Shown one piece after another: positions 1 through 5,242 of a stretch of DNA of 5,242 nt. How positions within the stretch are numbered: position 1 is the stretch's first letter; every line of letters begins with the position of its first letter. The stretch covers positions 4,144 through 9,385 of the forward strand of contig DEHG01000153.1 of assembly GCA_002351795.1 (NCBI GenBank), in the 5' to 3' direction. Origin of the DNA: Ruminococcaceae bacterium UBA2806. Lineage in GTDB: Bacteria; Bacillota; Clostridia; Oscillospirales; Acutalibacteraceae. The translations under genes and the position numbers were made by a program. A model generated the notes under the pieces. The model was not told where the DNA came from. It made no database searches and worked only from the letters and a program-made list of their open reading frames with translations.

Positions 1-1070
1 AGAGAGGTTCAAGGGAAAGCTTTGTCGAGCCGATGAGAACCAATATGTCCATGCTGAGGAGGCGAATGAAAACTCCGCAGCTTTGCTTTGAAATAATGAC
101 AGTAGGAGATATTTCTAATACGGAAATATGCCTTTGCTACCTGAAAAATACCGTTTCCCCTGAAATCCTCAATGAGCTTCGCAGCAGGATAAAGAATACA
201 GATCTTGATACGGCATTTGCGGCAGGATATATTGTTCCGTATCTTGAGGATAAGGGGAATGTTTCACCCTTCCGCAGTGTTGGCGTTACTGAAAGACCCG
301 ACACGCTTTGCGGAAAAATGAAGGAAGGGCGCATAGGCATACTTATAGACGGAGTTCCTTCCGCTCTGGTAGTGCCGTGTCTTTTTGCGGAATATTTTCA
401 GACGATGGATGATTATTCAAACAGACCTTTTTTTGCTTTTTTTACAAGGATGCTTAAATTTATTGCTTTTTTTATGTCATTGCTTCTGCCGGGATTTTAT
501 ACGGCTCTCGGAACGTTTGACCCTGAAATGTTTCCGACTCTTACGCTTAATAAAATGGCAATATCAATAGGAAATACACCGCTTTCCCTGACAGCGGAAA
601 CAATAATGATCCTCCTTGTCTATGAAATAATGCGTGAATCAGGTCTGCGTATGCCGCAGCCTCTCGGATATGCTGTCAGCATTGTAGGCGGTCTTGTAAT
701 AGGCGATACTGCGATAAATGCAGGGCTTATCGGTGCGCCGACTCTTATGGTGGTGGCAATAACTGCAATATGCTCGTATATTATCCCCGATCTGTATGCG
801 CCGACGGCCGTTCTGAGGATAGCGTTTACATTGCTGGGAGGATTGTCCGGTATATGGGGCATAGCGGCTTTGTTATGTGTTGTCTTTATAGATCTGTGCA
901 GTAAAACAAGCTTTGGCATACCATATATGTCGCCTGTTACGCCGTTCGGAGTAAGCGTATTCAGAGATGTGTTTTTCCGTGCGGGATGGAAAACTTTATC
1001 GGGAAAAAATGAAAAGGTGCAGAATATGCCGGGTGCTCATACGGAGGCGATGACGGATGCAGGAAATTAA
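1..1070 (+). CDS. Spore germinant receptor A subunit (GerA family), 5'-partial
   Basis: This is the A subunit of a nutrient germinant receptor, an integral protein of the spore inner membrane that works with B and C subunits to sense germinants. The first visible ATG is at 33, but the frame is open from base 3 and encodes RGSRESFVEP just before it. That matches the family motif (G)PREGFVESLRTN...RRRxKTP, which lies well inside GerA proteins, so the true start is upstream of the window. 355 residues are visible, against roughly 480-550 usual for the family, so most of the N-terminal cytoplasmic domain is missing. Numbering from the ATG at 33: the end of the soluble domain is at about 1-135; the membrane domain begins at about 140 with the family signature FFxSLLLPGFYTALxTFxPEMFPT (145-169) and continues with EIMRESGLRMPQPLG (198-212), SIVGGLVIGDTAINAGLI (216-233) and SFGIPYMSPVTPFG (293-306). 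About five membrane segments lie between 140 and 290, followed by a short polar tail. The family assignment is firm. The germinant is unknown. Confidence 0.95.
   Translation, partial: RGSRESFVEPMRTNMSMLRRRMKTPQLCFEIMTVGDISNTEICLCYLKNTVSPEILNELRSRIKNTDLDTAFAAGYIVPYLEDKGNVSPFRSVGVTERPDTLCGKMKEGRIGILIDGVPSALVVPCLFAEYFQTMDDYSNRPFFAFFTRMLKFIAFFMSLLLPGFYTALGTFDPEMFPTLTLNKMAISIGNTPLSLTAETIMILLVYEIMRESGLRMPQPLGYAVSIVGGLVIGDTAINAGLIGAPTLMVVAITAICSYIIPDLYAPTAVLRIAFTLLGGLSGIWGIAALLCVVFIDLCSKTSFGIPYMSPVTPFGVSVFRDVFFRAGWKTLSGKNEKVQNMPGAHTEAMTDAGN
1043..1047 (+). promoter_or_regulatory. Ribosome binding site of the GerB-GerC gene
   Basis: GGAGG lies 9 nt before the ATG at 1057, inside the last codons of the gerA-type gene. 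It fixes the start of the downstream gene, and the 14-base overlap with the upstream stop (1057-1070) suggests translational coupling within one operon. Confidence 0.8.
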
Positions 1071-2721
1071 ACAGGAAAAAATAACGGTATCACAGCTTTT
1101 GATACTGATGTTTGTTACAAGAATAAGCTCTGTAATAATGTATCCCGAAAGCTTTTCGGGCATACTTTCGGTATGGAGTCTGATGCCTTCCCTTCTTATC
1201 AGTATTGCCTGCATTTTCATTATCTCTCTGCCGATAATATTATGCACCCATTATGAAAAAAGTGGTCTGATAAGATCAATGTATGACGGAAAAGCAATAC
1301 CGCTTATCCTGATTGTGGTATCAATATACAGGGGAATGTCCGACCTGTACAGATTCAACGGGTTCAGCATAGAATACGGCGGGCTTGATCTTAGTCAGTT
1401 TTTTATTGTTGCATTGATATTTACAGCAGCCTTTTACGGAGCATGGAGGGGAATAGAGGGGATTGTAAGATTTTCTGCTTTGGTATTTATGTGGGTAGTT
1501 CTTGGGAGTATTATTGTCACAGCGGGACTTTTGCCCTCGTTTGATACGGAATTGATAAGGAGATTAGGGACAGCTTCATCCGAAGACGCTGCAGGATATC
1601 TTCCGTTTGTTCTTTCCGACGGAGGGGAGCTTATACTGCTGTTATGCTTTCTTGGAAGGACAAAAGGCAGAGCCTTTCAGAATATTATGAGGTGGAATAT
1701 ATTTCAGGGATTGTTCCTTATTTCCATGCTGATACTTGTAAGCGGTACGATGGGGATATATCTGAAGGATATGACATTTCCGTTTTATCATATCACAGAA
1801 GGAGCAGGATTTTTGCAAAGGCTTCATCCGGTATTTATAGGTATTGTAATATCTGCCTTTGTATGCAGACTCGGAGCCTGTCTTATAATAATCAGAGAAA
1901 GTCTGAAAAGCCTTTCTTATGATGAAAAAACAGCAGGCAGACTTTTTCCTGTTTTTGCGTGCTTGATTGTGGTGGGGGTCGTTGCCTTGAACAATGCGGC
2001 GGACTTCGCAGAAGTAATTTTCAATAACGATATTATGCTTATTTCTTTTGCCGTTATAACGATATTGATTCCTTTGATAAGACTTGGTTCGGTTTTGTTC
2101 AGCAGAAAGGGAAGAAGGGGTATTGCAGCTATACTGTCAGTTTTAATGATATGTCTGACGTTTTCAGGCTGTAAGGGTATACCGCTGAATCAGCGGCTTA
2201 TCATTCAGGGAATAGGTATTGACCGCATAGAAAATGAATATAAAATGACCCTGCTGACTCTTGATACCGATGCTGATGAAAGTGAAAACGCCGTTAAGAT
2301 AATAAGAGGCACGGGAAAAGATATTGAACAGGCAAAGCGGCAGATAGAGGAATCAACAGGAAAAAGATGTCTTTTCAGTCAATGCCTGTTTGTGATAATG
2401 AACAGGAAAGCTGCCGATGAAGATGACAACAGTCTTGGTTTTTTCTGTAATAACAAAGAGATAATAAAGACGCTTAATCTTATGGTCAGTGACGACAGCA
2501 GCAGATTATTGACGGATGCAGTCGAAAAAAATGGTTATCACAGCGAGGATATAAATATGGTGACGGACAGCAGCGTCATAAAAAGTGACAGACCGCATTG
2601 TACCCTTTTCGATTATATAGCGGAGAAAAATTATGGAGAAAAAGGACTTTCTTTGCCGGTGATAGAAAAAGACCGGAAAACAGGCATGCTTATTTCACAA
2701 AAAAGTTACACTTTGAAATAA
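1057..2721 (+). CDS. GerB-type germinant permease fused to truncated GerC-type lipoprotein
   Basis: One uninterrupted frame of 554 residues joins two germinant-receptor subunits. Residues 1 to about 348 are a GerB subunit (spore permease family, APC superfamily). They contain about ten hydrophobic segments (near 12-30, 41-63, 80-98, 112-130, 137-158, 183-200, 214-236, 257-278, 297-313, 325-347), a family-like GGELILLLCFLGR block (189-201) and a TFPFYHI block (240-246). Next comes a positively charged RKGRRG (350-355), a hydrophobic stretch and the lipobox LTFSGC with Cys372: a type II signal peptide. Residues 373 to about 550 resemble the GerC N-terminal domain, with NQRLIIQGIGIDRIENEYKM (378-397) matching the family's LGIGIDKxxxxYxVT pattern. 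A normal GerB is about 365 aa and a GerC about 370-400 aa, so the GerC part lacks its C-terminal half and ends near the usual domain boundary. It overlaps the GerA gene by 14 bases, so A and BC are an operon. The domain calls are strong. That the fusion is functional is inference. Confidence 0.88.
   Translation: MQEIKQEKITVSQLLILMFVTRISSVIMYPESFSGILSVWSLMPSLLISIACIFIISLPIILCTHYEKSGLIRSMYDGKAIPLILIVVSIYRGMSDLYRFNGFSIEYGGLDLSQFFIVALIFTAAFYGAWRGIEGIVRFSALVFMWVVLGSIIVTAGLLPSFDTELIRRLGTASSEDAAGYLPFVLSDGGELILLLCFLGRTKGRAFQNIMRWNIFQGLFLISMLILVSGTMGIYLKDMTFPFYHITEGAGFLQRLHPVFIGIVISAFVCRLGACLIIIRESLKSLSYDEKTAGRLFPVFACLIVVGVVALNNAADFAEVIFNNDIMLISFAVITILIPLIRLGSVLFSRKGRRGIAAILSVLMICLTFSGCKGIPLNQRLIIQGIGIDRIENEYKMTLLTLDTDADESENAVKIIRGTGKDIEQAKRQIEESTGKRCLFSQCLFVIMNRKAADEDDNSLGFFCNNKEIIKTLNLMVSDDSSRLLTDAVEKNGYHSEDINMVTDSSVIKSDRPHCTLFDYIAEKNYGEKGLSLPVIEKDRKTGMLISQKSYTLK
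2098..2172 (+). other. Internal lipoprotein signal peptide and lipobox within the fusion
   Basis: Residues 348-372 of the fused protein form a complete type II signal: a basic n-region (RKGRRG), a hydrophobic core (IAAILSVLMICL) and the lipobox FSGC, with the candidate lipidated cysteine encoded at 2170-2172. The -3 position is Phe rather than the commoner Leu, preceded by LT. If GerB has ten segments with its C-terminus inside, the basic stretch is cytoplasmic and the lipobox reaches the outer face, as lipoprotein diacylglyceryl transferase and signal peptidase II require. Cleavage here would separate the B and C parts. That step is inferred. Confidence 0.7.
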
Positions 2722-2780
2722 TCATAACTTATTCTGAAAAGTATAGAGACAAAGGATATTTTCACCTATACTGCATAATA

Positions 2781-2815
2781 AGAAGACCCTTTGCTTGCGC
2801 TCAGGATGACAAAGC
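2781..2815 (-). repeat. Copy of a 'GTCATCCTGAGCG' type dispersed intergenic repeat
   Basis: Read on the minus strand the segment is GTCATCCTGAGCGCAAGC (2810 down to 2793), then AAAGGGTCTTCT. It closely resembles a short intergenic repeat seen in many unrelated bacterial genomes, which when translated gives strings such as HPERSEGS or, in the frame here, PFACAQDDK. A short dyad (CTTTG at 2789-2793, CAAAG at 2810-2814) flanks the core. Only one copy is in the window, so repeat status rests on recall of the motif. Confidence 0.55.
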
Positions 2816-2922
2816 TGTTATTGTAATCTCTATATTATTATACAGTTTATGGATGTTTTTGGTTTTATATTTATCATATTTATCAGAATAGGGGTTTATC
2901 AATTGTTAAAGCGCCTGTATCC

Positions 2923-2951
2923 TTGACAAAATTATTCATGTGATGTATACT
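2923..2951 (+). promoter_or_regulatory. Sigma-A promoter for the UDP-glucose dehydrogenase gene
   Basis: A perfect -35 box TTGACA (2923-2928) and a -10 box TATACT (2946-2951, one mismatch to TATAAT) are separated by exactly 17 bp. Transcription would begin near 2958, giving a leader of about 60 nt. This makes the sugar genes a transcription unit separate from the germination operon, with vegetative (housekeeping) rather than forespore sigma specificity. Confidence 0.85.
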
Positions 2952-3006
2952 AATAAAAGTTGAGTTTTTGGGTTTTTCTTGAAATGAAGCCTGTTTTATA
3001 TTTCAC

Positions 3007-3013
3007 AGGGGGA
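3007..3013 (+). promoter_or_regulatory. Ribosome binding site deciding the GTG start at 3021
   Basis: AGGGGGA lies 7 nt before GTG. No in-frame ATG with a comparable site is present nearby, and the Rossmann fold begins at codon 8, so the GTG start is well supported. Confidence 0.8.
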
Positions 3014-3020
3014 AGATAAA

Positions 3021-4277
3021 GTGAATAATTTTAAAGATTTAGTAATAGCCGTTGCAGGTACAGGCTATGTCGGTCTGTCAATAGCTACTCTGTTGTCACA
3101 GCACCATAAAGTATATGCAGTTGATATTATTCCCGAAAAGGTGGAAATGATAAATAAAAGGAAATCGCCTATTCAGGATGACTATATAGAAAAATACCTT
3201 GCTGAAAAAGAGCTTGATCTTACAGCAACTATGGACGGCAGGGAGGCATATAAGCAGGCTGATTTTGTCGTTATTGCAGCCCCGACGAATTACGATTCAA
3301 AGACACAGCATTTTGATACTTCTGCTGTTGAAAGTGTTATTGATCTTGTTATTGAGTCAAATCCGGATGCTGTAATGGTTATAAAATCTACCATTCCTGT
3401 AGGATATACGGAATCTATACGCAGAAAAAAGAAAACCGATAAGATCATTTTCAGCCCCGAATTTCTCAGGGAATCAAAGGCACTTTATGATAATCTCTAT
3501 CCGAGCCGTATTATTGTCGGAACGGATATGAATGATGAAAAGCTTACCGAGGCAGCGGAGATCTTTGCAAAGCTGCTTCAGGAGGGCGCATTAAAGGAAA
3601 ATATAGATACACTGTATATGGGCTTTACAGAGGCTGAGGCAGTAAAGCTTTTTGCCAATACCTATCTTGCGCTGCGTGTAAGCTATTTTAATGAGCTTGA
3701 TACCTATGCGGAAATGAAGGGTCTTGATACTCAGATGATAATAGACGGCGTATGTCTTGATCCGAGAATAGGGGGACATTATAATAACCCGAGCTTCGGT
3801 TACGGCGGATACTGTCTGCCTAAGGATACCAAGCAGCTTTTGGCGAATTATTCTGATGTTCCGCAGAACCTTATTGAAGCGATCGTAGAAAGCAACCGCA
3901 CAAGGAAGGACTTTATCGCTGACAGAGTTTTGCAGAAGGCAGGGTATTATTCATATTTCAACAGGGGAGATTTCAGTCCCGAAGAAGAAAAGAAATGTGT
4001 TGTCGGTGTATTCAGACTGACAATGAAATCAAATTCGGATAATTTCCGTCAGTCTTCAATTCAGGGAGTAATGAAAAGAATAAAGGCAAAGGGAGCGCAG
4101 GTCATAGTATATGAGCCGACGCTTGAGAATGATTCTACATTTTTTGGCAGCAGGGTCGTAAATGATCTTGATGAATTCAAAAAAGAATGTAATGCGATTA
4201 TTGCCAACAGATATGATCCGTGTCTTGATGATGTACAGGATAAGGTCTATACAAGAGATCTGTTCAGAAGAGATTAA
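3021..4277 (+). CDS. ugd: UDP-glucose 6-dehydrogenase
   Basis: This cytoplasmic enzyme oxidises UDP-glucose to UDP-glucuronate with two NAD+ molecules, supplying a precursor for acidic surface polysaccharides. The protein has 418 residues, a usual length for the short Gram-positive type, and looks complete. The N-terminal Rossmann domain (about 1-195) has GTGYVG (13-18) with Asp35 at the end of the second strand, AAPTN (86-90), KSTIPVG (122-128) and FSPEFLRES (144-152). The central helix carries EAVKLFANTYLALRVSYFNE (206-225) with the conserved Lys209 and Asn213. The catalytic loop is FGYGGYCLPKDTKQL (259-273), with nucleophile Cys265 and Asp269. The C-terminal UDP-binding domain (about 300-418) includes RLTMKSNSDNFRQSSIQG (332-349). 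No catalytic residue is missing. Related nucleotide-sugar dehydrogenases (for example ManNAc types) share the fold, but the motif set and the absence of a longer insert favour the UDP-glucose enzyme. It has its own sigma-A promoter and precedes a membrane glycosyltransferase, which fits capsule or wall-polymer synthesis. Confidence 0.93.
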   Translation: MNNFKDLVIAVAGTGYVGLSIATLLSQHHKVYAVDIIPEKVEMINKRKSPIQDDYIEKYLAEKELDLTATMDGREAYKQADFVVIAAPTNYDSKTQHFDTSAVESVIDLVIESNPDAVMVIKSTIPVGYTESIRRKKKTDKIIFSPEFLRESKALYDNLYPSRIIVGTDMNDEKLTEAAEIFAKLLQEGALKENIDTLYMGFTEAEAVKLFANTYLALRVSYFNELDTYAEMKGLDTQMIIDGVCLDPRIGGHYNNPSFGYGGYCLPKDTKQLLANYSDVPQNLIEAIVESNRTRKDFIADRVLQKAGYYSYFNRGDFSPEEEKKCVVGVFRLTMKSNSDNFRQSSIQGVMKRIKAKGAQVIVYEPTLENDSTFFGSRVVNDLDEFKKECNAIIANRYDPCLDDVQDKVYTRDLFRRD

Positions 4278-4279
4278 AA

Positions 4280-4311
4280 ATATGCCGCTTTGCTTTTGCA
4301 GGGCGGCATAT
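4280..4311 (+). terminator. Strong hairpin after ugd; no U-tract on the + strand
   Basis: ATATGCCGCTTTGC (4280-4293) pairs with GCAGGGCGGCATAT (4298-4311), giving a 14-bp stem with two G-T wobbles and a TTTT loop, starting 3 nt after the ugd stop. The + strand downstream (CGACAAAATG) has no T run. The A run before the stem (4276-4280) would be a U-tract for transcripts on the opposite strand. It may be an attenuator or 3'-end stabiliser, an imperfect terminator, or a terminator of antisense transcription. The hairpin itself is certain, its function is not. Confidence 0.5.
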
Positions 4312-4363
4312 CGACAAAATGTTGGTATTCGATAATAACAAATGAATAGATGAATCCGGCATT

Positions 4364-4370
4364 AGGGGGA
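4364..4370 (+). promoter_or_regulatory. Ribosome binding site of the membrane glycosyltransferase
   Basis: AGGGGGA ends 5 nt before the ATG at 4376. It is the same seven-base site found before ugd. I see no well-matched sigma-A promoter in the 98-bp gap, so this gene may depend on readthrough from ugd past the hairpin. Confidence 0.75.
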
Positions 4371-4375
4371 AAATT

Positions 4376-5203
4376 ATGGAATTAATAAAATACGGAATAA
4401 AAAAGCATCCGTACCTGAGCTTGTTTTCAGCATGGTTTCTGACATTTATGACGTTCGGATGCTTTGAAGTAGGCGCTGTTTTGCCTGTGAACTATCTTTC
4501 ACCTGTTGTATTTGCATCGGCAGTTGTTATTTTTGAATACCTTTTTATGAAAAAGAAAAACATTGACGATGAAAAATTGAAAAAAGATCTGATAAAGACA
4601 ATTATCGTTGTTTTATCTGCAGCAGGATATCTTATTATAACGCTTGCAGTTTTTTCTGTCGTTCCGCACATGAGTGGCATGACCGGCAGAAATTCGATTA
4701 TTCCGCTTGTTTTTCTGACTATTCCGATCATTGTATTTTCTGTTTATCTTACCATCAGAAAAAAGTGGACATACTATAAGGCTGTAGTCACATTGCTTTC
4801 ATTCAGTTTTGTTCTGCATCTTTTCTTTCTGATGTATTCCATGCTTATATATCAGTACGATCAGGGTAGCTTTTATGGCACTGAGATCGGTCATTTTGGT
4901 TATATAAAATACATTTATACTAATTTTTCTTTGCCTCAGTTTGATCCCAGATTAAAATGGCAGTATTATCATCCTCCTTTAAATCATATAATATGCGCTG
5001 TATTTATGAGAATTCAGACTGCGTTTGGAGTAAGCTTTCTGACAGCGGCAGAAAATCTTACATTTTTGCCTTTTCTGTATTATATGAATACACTTATTAT
5101 CTTCCATAGGCTCTCACTGAAGACAGGACTTGAGAAGAAGTATTCGATATACATACTGGCAGTGACTGCTTTTTCTGTCGGGCTGCAATTTACAGGCGGT
5201 TAG
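4376..5203 (+). CDS. GT-C (GT39-like) membrane glycosyltransferase, interrupted after 275 codons
   Basis: This protein is probably a polyprenyl-phosphate-sugar-dependent glycosyltransferase of the GT-C fold, acting at the outer face of the membrane. Hydrophobic segments lie near residues 13-35, 40-58, 74-96, 108-127, 133-158, 199-212 and 222-246, with a seventh or eighth near 257-272. Before residue 159 the protein looks like generic membrane sequence. The stretch 160-204 is diagnostic: QYDQGSF with Asp162, a GHFGYIKYIY block (172-181), then FDPRLKWQYYHPPLNH (189-204). This resembles the conserved (H)D...GHxGYIxY...WQFYHPPLHH pattern of a Firmicutes family usually annotated as glycosyltransferase family 39. 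Members are about 500-700 residues, so less than half is present. The TAG at 5201-5203 follows LQFTGG, where relatives continue with a GS(I)NND-like motif. The +1 frame resumes with SIQYNSCFLFFLF to the window end. It follows ugd at 98 bp, suggesting surface-polymer assembly. The exact sugar and acceptor are unknown. Confidence 0.7.
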   Translation: MELIKYGIKKHPYLSLFSAWFLTFMTFGCFEVGAVLPVNYLSPVVFASAVVIFEYLFMKKKNIDDEKLKKDLIKTIIVVLSAAGYLIITLAVFSVVPHMSGMTGRNSIIPLVFLTIPIIVFSVYLTIRKKWTYYKAVVTLLSFSFVLHLFFLMYSMLIYQYDQGSFYGTEIGHFGYIKYIYTNFSLPQFDPRLKWQYYHPPLNHIICAVFMRIQTAFGVSFLTAAENLTFLPFLYYMNTLIIFHRLSLKTGLEKKYSIYILAVTAFSVGLQFTGG

Positions 5204-5216
5204 CATACAGTATAAT
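5189..5216 (+). promoter_or_regulatory. Promoter-like sequence at the end of the glycosyltransferase frame
   Basis: TTTACA (5189-5194) and a perfect TATAAT (5211-5216) are separated by 16 bp. The -35 part overlaps codons for Phe-Thr in the glycosyltransferase, and no gene start is visible before the window ends. In AT-rich DNA this can arise by chance. It is listed because it overlaps the stop codon that interrupts the gene. Confidence 0.3.
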
Positions 5217-5242
5217 TCCTGTTTTTTATTTTTTTTATTTTT
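5202..5242 (+). other. Probable out-of-frame continuation of the glycosyltransferase
   Basis: Reading from 5202, after skipping one T at 5200 or 5201, gives an open frame to the last base: SIQYNS followed by a hydrophobic FLFFLF run. This fits the motif and membrane helix expected to follow LQFTGG in the family. The segment ends in T6-A-T8-A-T5, a run prone to read error and slippage. Confidence 0.45.

Larger units (their letters stand above)
2722..3020. other. Non-coding spacer between germination operon and sugar genes
   Basis: This 299-bp spacer is very AT-rich. It contains a short repeat-like segment (2781-2815), the promoter of the UDP-glucose dehydrogenase gene (2923-2951) and its roughly 60-nt leader. 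I see no convincing hairpin plus U-tract terminator after the stop at 2721. No frame here encodes the missing GerC C-terminal half. A frame open through 2891 shows no GerC-like sequence and no recognisable family. Confidence 0.75.

Noticed and set aside
137..340. Minus-strand open frame of 67 codons
   Set aside because: It lies opposite the conserved GerA gene, has no ribosome binding site or recognisable domain, and is best explained as a shadow.
620..919. Minus-strand open frame of 99 codons
   Set aside because: It is antisense to the GerA membrane domain and resembles no family I know. The + strand coding is secure.
1144..1160. Hairpin CCCGAAA-GCT-TTTCGGG near the start of the GerB part
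   Set aside because: The 7-bp stem is real, but it lies in coding sequence with no T-tract and no sign of a regulatory role. It is probably chance.
1644..1922. Alternative + strand frame of 92 codons inside the GerB region
   Set aside because: The main frame here encodes clear permease membrane segments. This frame is a charged, unpatterned shadow.
2598..2891. 97-codon + strand frame across the end of the GerB-GerC gene and into the spacer
   Set aside because: Its first third is out of frame inside the fusion gene, its middle is the translated repeat (PFACAQDDK), and it does not carry the missing GerC domain. No ribosome binding site was seen.
2958..3020. Possible riboswitch or leader element before ugd
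   Set aside because: The leader is only about 60 nt, with no stable stem or known aptamer pattern. It is an ordinary 5' UTR.
1..5242. tRNA, rRNA, CRISPR array, transposase or phage genes
   Set aside because: No cloverleaf, rRNA motif, regularly spaced repeat, transposase-like frame or phage-like protein was seen on either strand.

Overview
The window is AT-rich DNA (no composition was computed) with four protein-coding regions, all on the + strand. It most likely comes from an endospore-forming, anaerobic, low-GC Firmicute of the Clostridia, perhaps a gut Oscillospirales/Ruminococcaceae-type organism. The evidence is spore germinant-receptor genes, strong purine-rich Shine-Dalgarno sites (GGAGG, AGGGGGA) and a consensus sigma-A promoter. 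The exact genus is inference. The T-rich final bases and small size suggest the right edge may be a contig end.

Left part (1-2721): the end of a germinant-receptor operon. The first gene encodes the A subunit (GerA family). It is cut by the window start, because its reading frame is open through base 3 and carries a conserved GerA motif before the first visible ATG. It overlaps the next gene by 14 bases. That second gene is the most unusual item here. It is one open frame of 554 codons in which a complete GerB-type (spore permease, APC superfamily) membrane domain is followed without a stop by a GerC-type lipoprotein signal sequence with lipobox and the N-terminal GerC domain. The C-terminal part of a normal GerC is absent. 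The A, B and C parts of the receptor are therefore encoded by two genes instead of three.

Middle (2722-3020): a 299-bp non-coding spacer. It holds a short copy of what looks like the widespread 'GTCATCCTGAGCG...' type intergenic repeat, and then a near-perfect sigma-A promoter (TTGACA, 17-bp spacer, TATACT).

Right part (3021-5242): a surface-polysaccharide gene pair. A complete UDP-glucose 6-dehydrogenase (GTG start, all catalytic motifs present) would supply UDP-glucuronate. After a strong hairpin without a U-tract comes a multi-membrane-spanning GT-C/GT39-like glycosyltransferase. Its frame stops at codon 276, in the middle of a conserved stretch. The +1 frame continues with plausible family sequence to the window end, so a frameshift (real or a sequence error) is likely. 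The germination operon and the sugar genes look like separate transcription units with no obvious functional link.
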